A stretch of DNA of 9,573 nt from Helicobacteraceae bacterium (GTDB lineage: Bacteria > Campylobacterota > Campylobacteria > Campylobacterales > Helicobacteraceae), in the NCBI GenBank assembly GCA_900770765.1, contig CAAGLK010000045.1, forward strand, positions 1-9,573, given 5' to 3'. Below, one piece after another: positions 1-5,837 of the stretch (its first letter is position 1; the number at the start of each line of letters is the position of its first letter). A program made the position numbers and the translations under genes. The notes beneath the pieces were generated by a model that saw only the letters and a program-made list of their open reading frames with translations, was not told the DNA's origin and ran no database searches.

Positions 1-15
1 GGGGGGGGGGGGGGG
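1..15. repeat. Poly-G tract at the left edge (at least G15)
   Basis: The window opens with 15 consecutive G, so the true tract may be longer. All three forward frames running out of it stop within 61 nt (TAA at 18-20, TGA at 22-24, TAA at 59-61). This fits a tract near the 3' end of an upstream gene lying outside the window, as with the tract at 4614-4626. Tracts like this are slippage-prone contingency sites in Campylobacter and Helicobacter and often break short-read assemblies, so this is probably also the contig edge. Confidence 0.85.
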
Positions 16-27
16 ATTAAATGAAAA

Positions 28-81
28 TTGCACAAGTGGATTTTGTTTGGCTATGAAGTAAATAATACTTTGGATTTATAG
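28..81 (+). pseudogene. Possible remnant of an asnB-like sequence
   Basis: Bases 34-52 match bases 674-692 inside the asnB gene exactly (19 bp). A second 8-bp match (74-81 and 713-720) lies almost the same distance downstream. Read in the frame that corresponds to asnB, the segment gives LHKWILFGYEVNNTLDL and then TAG; asnB has SKWILFGCGDEVKTIY at the matching place. A stop (TGA at 22-24) precedes it, so this is not an intact gene. It may be the decayed end of a duplicated asparagine-synthase-like gene, or a short chance or recombination-derived match. Confidence 0.35.
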
Positions 82-114
82 GTGTTGGTTTATTAAATTT
101 GTAATTTTAAGTTG

Positions 115-123
115 TGCTATAAT
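115..123 (+). promoter_or_regulatory. Extended -10 promoter for the operon
   Basis: TGC followed by TATAAT (118-123) is a perfect extended -10 element, 28 nt upstream of the asnB ATG. No good -35 is present: the hexamer at the usual 17-bp spacing (95-100) is AAATTT, and the upstream DNA is a run of A/T blocks. That is the usual look of housekeeping sigma promoters in Helicobacter and Campylobacter. Transcription would start around 130 and give a leader of about 20 nt. Because the genes downstream overlap or nearly abut, this may drive the whole cluster. Confidence 0.6.
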
Positions 124-151
124 TTTGCTTTTTTAGAGGTGAAAGTGAGTT

Positions 152-1864
152 ATGTGTAGCATTTGTGGTGGGGAGTATGGGCTTGAAGTTGTTAGAAGGG
201 CTTCTAAAAAAATGCGGCATAGAGGGCCTGACTTTAGCGGGGAATTCTCTAAAGGTGGAATCGCGTTAGCGCATAATCGCTTAAGCATCATTGACTTGGA
301 TTTACATGCTAATCAGCCTTTTACTTCGCCGCTTTGTCCGCATTTAGTGCTTGTTTTTAATGGTGAGATTTATAATTATTTAGAGATTAAAAGCGATTTA
401 GAAAAATGTGGAATCCCATTTTTTACAAAAAGTGATACGGAAGTTTTACTACACGCCTTTTTTCACTACGGGGCAGAATCGCTAAAAAAATTTAATGGCG
501 ACTTTGCCTTTTGTATCCTTGATGTGCGGGATAATAGTTTGTTTCTCGCGCGCGACCGCTTGGGAAATAAGCCGCTTTTTTACACACTTCACAATAATAA
601 GCTATTTTTTGCAAGCGAGATTAAGGCGTTTTTTGCGTTAGGTAAGTTTCCTTTTGATTATGATGAAGTATCTAAGTGGATTTTGTTTGGCTGTGGGGAT
701 GAGGTAAAAACAATTTATAGTGGAATCTTAAATTTCCCTAAAGCACACTTTGCAACCTATAAGGGTGGAATCTTAAAATTTAGCAAATATTGGGATTTTA
801 GCCCAGAGTTTGAAGCGCTTAAAAAGCCTTTTAATAAGGCTAGGCTGGATTCTAGCCTTTGTGAGTTGGAATCTTTGCTACAAGATTCGCTTAAGATTAG
901 ATTAAGAAGCGATGTGCCTGTGGCGTTGTCGGTCTCTGGGGGGGTTGATAGCTCTATTTTGGCACATTTGGCGATTAGATTAAATGCAAATTGTGAGCTT
1001 TTTGGAATAAACTTTAAAGAAAATAAAAGCGGTGATGAAAGTAAGCATTTAGCACAACTTCAAGAGGATTTGGGTGTTAAAATCAATTTCCTTACGCCCT
1101 CTTTAAATAGCATTAAAAGCGATTTTAAAAAGCTAGTAAGCACACAAGATGAAATAACCCATAGTCTCTCACAATATGCGCAATTTTTGCTATTCTGTGA
1201 AATTGCTAAAACGCATAAAGTCGCACTTGGCGGGCAAGGGGCGGATGAGCTATTTGGCGGATATTATCATCATGTGGGACGCTTTATTTATGAAAATTTT
1301 AGCGAGTTTGAAAATAGGGCTTTTATCTATGGGCAAGAGGCGTTTAGAGAGTATAACTTTGGGCTTAAATGTGCGTTAAAAAAAGAGCTTAAATTAAAGT
1401 TATTTGAAAATGATAATAAAAAGGGCTTAGCGTGCTTGGAATCCTTAGGGCTTCCACTTCCTAGCTTAGAGCCGCTTTTAGAGCGATTCCACCCATCTTT
1501 TTCTTGTGGCTTGTGGCTTGATTTAATTAAGTTTAATTTACCGCATTTATTGCGTTATGAAGATAGGAATTCAATGAATTTTGGCTTAGAAAATCGCACT
1601 CCTTTTACGGATTTTCGGCTTGTGGAATTTGCCTTTAAGATAAATGAAAACTTTAAGTTTCAAAAAGGCTTTAGCAAGTATATTTTGCGACTTTTGCTAG
1701 AAAAGCTGGGGTCATTTAAACTTGCTTGGAGGACTGATAAAATCGGCTTTTGTGTGCCTGAGTTTGAGCTATTAAAGACGCTTGGGATAAAGGCGGAATC
1801 CTTATTTGAAGTAAGACTTGAAATTTTTAGAGAATTAAAAAGGGTTAGAAATGATATGGATTGA
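152..1864 (+). CDS. asnB: Asparagine synthase (glutamine-hydrolysing) family amidotransferase
   Basis: The 570-residue protein has the full two-domain AsnB layout. The N-terminal class II glutaminase starts MCSICGG, so Cys2 is the nucleophile after Met removal; it continues with RHRGPD (22-27), HNRLSIIDL (41-49), the VFNGEIYNY segment (68-76), SDTE (94-97) and ARDRLGNKPLFY (133-144). The C-terminal synthetase domain has the ATP PP-loop SGGVDSS (262-268) and GGQGADELFGGY (360-371). Glutaminase gives ammonia, which is passed to an ATP-activated carboxylate. The start is secure because Met1-Cys2 is needed for catalysis; AGAGG lies at 135-139. As first gene of a sugar operon it may amidate a uronic acid rather than aspartate, as proposed for WbpS in Pseudomonas O6 and WbtH in Francisella; that role is inferred. 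No catalytic residue looks lost. The PP-loop codons create a G7 run at 938-944. Confidence 0.93.
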   Translation: MCSICGGEYGLEVVRRASKKMRHRGPDFSGEFSKGGIALAHNRLSIIDLDLHANQPFTSPLCPHLVLVFNGEIYNYLEIKSDLEKCGIPFFTKSDTEVLLHAFFHYGAESLKKFNGDFAFCILDVRDNSLFLARDRLGNKPLFYTLHNNKLFFASEIKAFFALGKFPFDYDEVSKWILFGCGDEVKTIYSGILNFPKAHFATYKGGILKFSKYWDFSPEFEALKKPFNKARLDSSLCELESLLQDSLKIRLRSDVPVALSVSGGVDSSILAHLAIRLNANCELFGINFKENKSGDESKHLAQLQEDLGVKINFLTPSLNSIKSDFKKLVSTQDEITHSLSQYAQFLLFCEIAKTHKVALGGQGADELFGGYYHHVGRFIYENFSEFENRAFIYGQEAFREYNFGLKCALKKELKLKLFENDNKKGLACLESLGLPLPSLEPLLERFHPSFSCGLWLDLIKFNLPHLLRYEDRNSMNFGLENRTPFTDFRLVEFAFKINENFKFQKGFSKYILRLLLEKLGSFKLAWRTDKIGFCVPEFELLKTLGIKAESLFEVRLEIFRELKRVRNDMD

Positions 1865-2930
1865 TGTGGCGACTCCTAAGTATGCTATGTTTTTTAGCGT
1901 TATGATTAAAGAGCTGTGGCTAAAAGGCTATGAAGTGCTAGTAACGACTCGCTATGCGCCGCATTACACAGAGGCTAAGGAGATTTTAGACTTACAAGGG
2001 ATTCCTAATATCGTGCTTGGCGAGTATGGTGGCTCTACGCTTTTAGAGAAGTTTGAGGCTAGAATCTTTCGACAAAAGGAAATTATGGATTTATTTAAAG
2101 CTCGTGGTGTGCCTAAAGTGCTAATATGCGGTGCTGTGGTAGATAGTGTGCAAGTGGCATTTGGCGTTGGAATCCCTGTGGTAAATATTTATGATACGCC
2201 TGCTTTTACTAGGCCTAAAGATACTAGCTGTCCTAAGGAGCTAACGGCGGTGGCACGCCTTACACTGCCCTTTTCTAAGCTGTTTTTTTACCCATTTATT
2301 TTTGAAAAAGAGCTTTTACTTCGCTTTGCTTTAGATGAAAATCAAATTGTAAGCTATCCTTTTATTGATGTCGCACTATGGATTAATAATATTAAAAAGG
2401 ATGCTAAAAACGACTTTAGAATCCGCTATAACCTTGATACAAATAAGCCTACGATTCTAGTGCGCGAAGAGGAGTATAAAGCGCATTATGTAAAAGAAAA
2501 GATTCCAACTATTTATGAAGTGATTCCGCTTTTAAAAAAAGAAATTGACGCAAATATTATTATTATGCCAAGATATGAAAAAGACCGCTTGAAGCGTGAT
2601 TTTAGCAATGTCGCTACAATTTTAGAAGAAAAGCTAAAGCCAGAGGAGTTTTATCCTTTTATTGATGTATTTATCGGCGGTGGTGGGACTATGAATTTAG
2701 AAGCGGTGTGCTATGGGATTCCAACTATTTCTACGCGCTCCATTTGGCTAATACACGACCAATATTTGATTAAAAATAACTTAATGTTTTGGAGTAATGA
2801 CGCAAGGGAAGTTGTAGAACTTGCTAAAAATAATATAGGTAAAAGAGTGGAATCTAAAACGCATTTCGTGCAAGGTGAATGTAATTTTAAAGAAATTATA
2901 GAAAAAATAGAAAAGGAAATTTTATGCTAG
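1851..2930 (+). CDS. DUF354 family protein, GT-B/UDP-GlcNAc 2-epimerase-like fold
   Basis: The 359-residue protein begins MIWIDVATPKYAMFF and continues with KELWLKGYEVLVTTR (20-34), the typical N-terminus of DUF354 proteins, found in archaeal and bacterial polysaccharide loci. The C-terminal half has FIGGGGTMNLEAVCYGIPTI (274-293). This resembles the nucleotide-sugar-binding glycine loop and following acidic helix of UDP-GlcNAc 2-epimerases and GT-B glycosyltransferases. The reaction is not established for the family; a glycosyltransferase or nucleotide-sugar-modifying role is an inference from fold and context. No signal peptide or membrane helix is evident, so it is probably cytoplasmic. 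It overlaps the end of asnB by 14 nt, which suggests translational coupling; its ATG lies a few bases after AGGG. Length is normal for the family and the frame is intact. Confidence 0.8.
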   Translation: MIWIDVATPKYAMFFSVMIKELWLKGYEVLVTTRYAPHYTEAKEILDLQGIPNIVLGEYGGSTLLEKFEARIFRQKEIMDLFKARGVPKVLICGAVVDSVQVAFGVGIPVVNIYDTPAFTRPKDTSCPKELTAVARLTLPFSKLFFYPFIFEKELLLRFALDENQIVSYPFIDVALWINNIKKDAKNDFRIRYNLDTNKPTILVREEEYKAHYVKEKIPTIYEVIPLLKKEIDANIIIMPRYEKDRLKRDFSNVATILEEKLKPEEFYPFIDVFIGGGGTMNLEAVCYGIPTISTRSIWLIHDQYLIKNNLMFWSNDAREVVELAKNNIGKRVESKTHFVQGECNFKEIIEKIEKEILC

Positions 2931-3988
2931 GGGTGGCACTTTTAGGCTGTGGGCGTATAGCTGTGCGGCATAGTGAATTATTAGGAAATAATGAAATAAA
3001 GGGCGCTAAATTAGTGGCTGTGTGCGATATTGACGCGGCTAGGGCAAAAAGGCTAGGGGAGAAATTTGGGATTCCACATTTTAGCTCTTTGGAAGCTATG
3101 ATGGAGGGCTGTGGGGAGCAAATTGATATTGTCTCAATCCTAACTCCTAGCGGAATGCACGCTAAAAATTCGCTAGAAGTTGCAAAATATAAAAAACATA
3201 TCGTGGTAGAAAAGCCTATGGCACTAACTCTAAGCGATGCGGATTCTATGATAAAGGCGTGTAATGATGCAGGAGTGCGGCTATTTGTCGTTAAGCAGAA
3301 TCGTTATAATTTACCTGTGGTAAAGCTAAGAGAGGCGTTGGAGACTGGGCGGTTTGGGCGGCTTGTAATGGGAAGTGTGAGAGTTAGATGGTGTAGAGAT
3401 GATGGCTATTATAAGCAGGATTCTTGGCGTGGCACTTGGGGTTTAGATGGAGGCGTTTTTACAAATCAAGCAAGCCATCATGTGGATTTATTGCAGTGGA
3501 TGTTTGGCGAAGTTGAAAGCGTGTTTGCTAAAAGCCGCACGGCTTTAAGTAATATAGAGTGTGAAGATAGTGGCGTGGCGATAGTGAAGTTTAAAAACGG
3601 GGCTTTGGGCGTGATTGAAGCCACTACTGCGACTCGCCCTAAGGATTTAGAGGGGTCTTTATCTGTGCTTGGTGAGTTTGGAAGTGTGGAGATTGGCGGC
3701 TTTGCGGTAAATAAAATCTTGCATTGGAATTTTACAAATACTTTAGCTAGTGATAAGGAAGTGCTAGAAAAATACTCTACAAATCCGCCTAGTGTTTATG
3801 GGTTTGGTCATAAAGAATATTATTTGCATATTGTAGATGTGCTAAATTGTGGTAAGGAAGCGCTTGTAAGCGGCGAGGAGGGGCGGAAAAGCTTGGAGTT
3901 AATATCTGCGATTTATGAAAGCATTGAGAGTAAAAAAGAAGTGTTTTTAGATAATTTCACGCCGCGATTATGTAGGCTTGGGAGATAA
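2924..3988 (+). CDS. Gfo/Idh/MocA oxidoreductase, WbpB/WlbA-like nucleotide-sugar 3-dehydrogenase
   Basis: The 354-residue protein has an N-terminal Rossmann domain with GCGRIAVRH (8-16) for NAD binding and the catalytic EKP motif (96-98, Lys97). The C-terminal Gfo/Idh/MocA domain carries DGGVFTNQASHHVDLLQWM (175-193), with the catalytic His at 185 or 186. Blocks such as KQNRYNLPVVKLREAL, SWRGTW and the late SVEIGGFAVNKILHW are characteristic of WbpB/WlbA enzymes. Those oxidise C3 of UDP-GlcNAcA with tightly bound NAD, which 2-oxoglutarate regenerates. The product is a 3-keto sugar, the right substrate for the aminotransferase at 5828. The start overlaps the DUF354 stop by 7 nt and has AAGGA at 2913-2917. 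No upstream WbpA-like 6-dehydrogenase is in the window, so the exact sugar is not proven. A general MocA-type sugar dehydrogenase is the fallback call. Confidence 0.85.
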   Translation: MLGVALLGCGRIAVRHSELLGNNEIKGAKLVAVCDIDAARAKRLGEKFGIPHFSSLEAMMEGCGEQIDIVSILTPSGMHAKNSLEVAKYKKHIVVEKPMALTLSDADSMIKACNDAGVRLFVVKQNRYNLPVVKLREALETGRFGRLVMGSVRVRWCRDDGYYKQDSWRGTWGLDGGVFTNQASHHVDLLQWMFGEVESVFAKSRTALSNIECEDSGVAIVKFKNGALGVIEATTATRPKDLEGSLSVLGEFGSVEIGGFAVNKILHWNFTNTLASDKEVLEKYSTNPPSVYGFGHKEYYLHIVDVLNCGKEALVSGEEGRKSLELISAIYESIESKKEVFLDNFTPRLCRLGR

Positions 3989-3989
3989 A

Positions 3990-4631
3990 ATGGGCTTAAA
4001 AAAAGTCGTGTTTTTAGGTGCGAAAAATATTGGCTTAGAGTGCTTAAGGGAGCTTTATAATAGGGCGGAATCGCTAGGCGTTGAAGTGGCGTTGGTTATA
4101 ACAAATGAGCGGGGCGTTAAAATAGCGGAATTTTGTGAAAAAAATAATTTGCCCTTTAGCTTGGAGCTAGAATCCTTATTTAAGCTAGAGGCGGATTTAT
4201 TATTATGTGTGCAATATCATAAGATTTTAAAAGAGTCGCATTTAAGCTGTGCTAAGGCGGCTTTTAATCTGCATTTAGCGCCACTTCCTGAATACCGCGG
4301 GTGTAATCAGTTTAGCTTTGCTATTTTAAATGAAGATGAGTTTTTTGGCGTAACTTTGCATAAAATGGATTTGGGCGTTGATAGTGGGGATATTGCCTTT
4401 ATTTCTCGCTTTAGGATTCCGCCTTTTTGCTTTGTAGATGAGCTTGTGGAGCTAGCAAATGCTAAGGGCTTGGAGCTTTTTAAAAATAGCTTGGAATCCT
4501 TAGTTAAGGGCGATTATGAGCTGATTCCACAAGCGGCGGTGGAATCTAAAAGGCGTGAGTTTCATTTGAGAGCTGAGATAGAATCCTTAAAGGAAATTAA
4601 GCTAAGCGCTTGCGGGGGGGGGGGGGCATAA
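3990..4631 (+). CDS. Sugar N-formyltransferase, C-terminus lost by poly-G frameshift
   Basis: The 213-residue product has the N10-formyl-tetrahydrofolate transferase fold. FNLHLAPLPEYRG (92-104) supplies the Asn93/His95 pair and GVDSGD (129-134) supplies Asp131, the Asn-His-Asp triad shared with methionyl-tRNA formyltransferase and sugar N-formyltransferases. It would put a formyl group on the amine of an amino sugar. ATG 3990 is chosen over the in-frame TTG at 3978 because GGAG lies at 3981-3984 and the ATG follows the upstream stop by one base. The coding frame enters a G13 tract (4614-4626) and stops at 4629-4631. The missing family C-terminus is encoded directly downstream in another frame, ending at TAG 4736-4738. 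An 11- or 14-G allele would give a 248- or 249-residue protein. As sequenced this is an OFF phase variant, or the tract length is miscalled. The catalytic core is intact, but loss of the C-terminal segment probably impairs it. Confidence 0.85.
   Translation: MGLKKVVFLGAKNIGLECLRELYNRAESLGVEVALVITNERGVKIAEFCEKNNLPFSLELESLFKLEADLLLCVQYHKILKESHLSCAKAAFNLHLAPLPEYRGCNQFSFAILNEDEFFGVTLHKMDLGVDSGDIAFISRFRIPPFCFVDELVELANAKGLELFKNSLESLVKGDYELIPQAAVESKRREFHLRAEIESLKEIKLSACGGGGA
4614..4626. repeat. G13 contingency tract in the formyltransferase 3' end
   Basis: Thirteen consecutive G follow a Cys codon. At this length the frame reads four Gly, Ala, stop. With 12 G it reads four Gly, His, Asn, stop; with 11 or 14 G it enters the frame encoding the formyltransferase C-terminus. 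The tract is therefore an ON/OFF switch by strand slippage, here read in an OFF length. Confidence 0.85.
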
Positions 4632-4738
4632 TTGAAAAAACAATTAGAGCTACTTCAATGCCCGGATTCCATCCACCTTACTTCACAATTAGAGGGCGGA
4701 AGTTCCTTATCGTGCCAGATTCTAGCGAGTGGGATTAG
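4628..4738 (+). other. Displaced C-terminal coding segment of the formyltransferase
   Basis: In the frame starting at 4628 the sequence encodes 36 residues beginning IIEKTIRATSMPGFHPPYF, followed by TIRGRKFLIVPDSSEWD and TAG at 4736-4738. The pattern IRA-T-PGF-PPYF-I-GRKFLI is the typical end of sugar N-formyltransferases. It is unrelated to acetyltransferase sequence, although the acetyltransferase frame is also open here. This segment therefore belongs to the gene at 3990 when the G tract has 11 or 14 bases. Confidence 0.82.
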
Positions 4739-4754
4739 GGGCGTTAAATGCGGA

Positions 4755-5168
4755 GTGGGAGTAAGAGTCGTGGAGCCTTGTAATTTATATGAGTGTGAGT
4801 TAAGCGATGGCGTGTTTGTGGGGCCATTTGTAGAGATTCAAAAGGGCGTGAGAGTGGGCAAAAATACTAAGATTCAAAGCCACAGCTTCATTTGTGAGCT
4901 TGTAAGCATTGGCGAGGAGTGTTTTATAGGGCATGGGGTTATGTTTATAAATGATAGCTTTAGCGATGGCGGTCCTGCTGGTGGGGATGTAAGCAAGTGG
5001 AAAAAGACGCAAATAGGGAACCATGTAAGTATCGGCTCTAATGCGACTATAATGCCTGTTAGCATTTGTGATGGCGTGGTAATTGGCGCTGGGAGTGTGG
5101 TAACAAAGGATATTGTAAAAAAGGGCGTCTATGCTGGCAATCCTGCAAGATTTATAAGGGAGATTTAA
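4755..5168 (+). CDS. Left-handed beta-helix (hexapeptide repeat) sugar N-acetyltransferase
   Basis: From GTG 4755 the product has 137 residues. The protein is built of hexapeptide-type coils (VGVRVVEPCNLYE, FVGPFVEIQKGVRVG, SIGEECFIGHGVMFINDSF, QIGNHVSIGSNATI, VVIGAGSVVTKDI) and ends VYAGNPARFIREI. This matches trimeric acetyl-CoA-dependent acetyltransferases of the WbpD/WlbB and FdtC/QdtC kind, which acetylate the 3-amino group of nucleotide sugars. The frame is open back to a TTG at 4632, giving 178 residues. The first about 35 residues of that version lie over the displaced formyltransferase C-terminus and do not look like beta-helix, so a start after the TAG at 4736-4738 is more likely. 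GTG 4755 is the only standard in-frame start there, with AGGGG at 4737-4741 at a rather long distance. The stop abuts the methyltransferase ATG. Confidence 0.82.
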   Translation: MGVRVVEPCNLYECELSDGVFVGPFVEIQKGVRVGKNTKIQSHSFICELVSIGEECFIGHGVMFINDSFSDGGPAGGDVSKWKKTQIGNHVSIGSNATIMPVSICDGVVIGAGSVVTKDIVKKGVYAGNPARFIREI

Positions 5169-5837
5169 ATGGAATTTGAAAAAATAGTTGAAATTATAGA
5201 ATCGCGGCGAGAGTTTTTAAAAAAAAGCGATGAGGAAATTTTAGTGCGCGACTTTGGCGCTGGGAAGCCAGAAGATAATCGCACAAAGGAGCAAATGGAA
5301 GAAGGCGTAGAAGTTAGGATTCCACTTAAAAACTTAGCTTCAATTGGCGTTAAAAGAGAAAAAGCAGAGCAAATTTTTAACATTTTTCAACGCTTGAATC
5401 CTAAAAATATTTTAGAGCTTGGCGCATGCTGTGGCTTTTCTAGTGCGTATTTTAGCTATTTTGCTAAGGACTCTAGGATAATTACTTTAGAGGGTAGTGA
5501 GAATCTAGCAAAAATCGCTAGGGAAAATCACCGCTTTTTTGGCGTTAAAAATGTGGAGGTGCGTGTGGGGAGGTTTGATTTATCTTTGCCCTTAGTTTTA
5601 AAGGAATACTCGCCATTTGATTTTGTATTCATTGATGGGCATCATAATAAGGAGGCTACTTTAGGTTATTTTAAGCAGATTTTACCATTTGTAAAAACGC
5701 TTGGGGGGGGGGGCGTTATGCTATTTGATGATATTGCTTGGAGTGATGGTATGCGTGAGGCGTGGAGTGAGATTCTATCTAGCAGAGCGCATAAGAAAGC
5801 AGAGGATTTTGGCTGGATGGGTGCGTTATGGCTGTGA
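5169..5837 (+). CDS. Class I SAM-dependent methyltransferase with in-frame poly-G
   Basis: The 222-residue protein has a Rossmann methyltransferase core. Motif I is ILELGACCGFSSAY (81-94), the ribose-binding acidic residue is in TLEGS (Glu108), and FDFVFIDGHH (150-159) and VMLFDDIAWSDGMREAW (183-199) are the later motifs. The IDGxH and FDDI pattern resembles small-molecule O-methyltransferases, so it may O-methylate a sugar or a glycan. The acceptor cannot be read from sequence. The ATG directly follows the acetyltransferase stop, with AAGGGAGA just upstream; the 3' end overlaps the aminotransferase start by 10 nt. A G11 tract (5703-5713) encodes LGGGGV in the loop before the FDDI strand, where relatives have a short Gly turn. 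The frame is intact here (ON), and one base gained or lost would remove the last about 40 residues. Confidence 0.82.
   Translation: MEFEKIVEIIESRREFLKKSDEEILVRDFGAGKPEDNRTKEQMEEGVEVRIPLKNLASIGVKREKAEQIFNIFQRLNPKNILELGACCGFSSAYFSYFAKDSRIITLEGSENLAKIARENHRFFGVKNVEVRVGRFDLSLPLVLKEYSPFDFVFIDGHHNKEATLGYFKQILPFVKTLGGGGVMLFDDIAWSDGMREAWSEILSSRAHKKAEDFGWMGALWL
5703..5713. repeat. G11 contingency tract in the methyltransferase
   Basis: Eleven G encode most of a Gly4 loop, and at this length the gene is in frame. With 12 G the frame reads CGT TAT GCT ATT TGA and stops almost at once. With 10 G it runs on in the wrong frame to a TAG near 5870, inside the next gene. Slippage would therefore switch the C-terminal motifs off, probably inactivating the enzyme. 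Confidence 0.8.

Noticed and set aside
938..944. G7 run in the asnB PP-loop as another contingency site
   Set aside because: It is explained by the conserved Ser-Gly-Gly-Val codons and is shorter than the other tracts, so frequent slippage is not expected.
1176..1379. Open frame of 67 codons inside asnB
   Set aside because: It is an out-of-frame shadow of a fully conserved asparagine synthase region.
3978..3989. Formyltransferase start at TTG 3978
   Set aside because: ATG 3990 is four codons downstream, has GGAG at a good distance and begins where the family N-terminus (MGLKKVVFLG) begins.
4632..4754. Acetyltransferase starting at TTG 4632 (178 residues)
   Set aside because: The first 41 residues lack beta-helix character, and the same DNA encodes a recognisable formyltransferase C-terminus in another frame; a start after 4738 fits better, although the open frame cannot exclude the long form.
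4800..5065. Open frames on the minus strand over the acetyltransferase
   Set aside because: They are opposite a clear coding gene, resemble no family and have no ribosome site of note.
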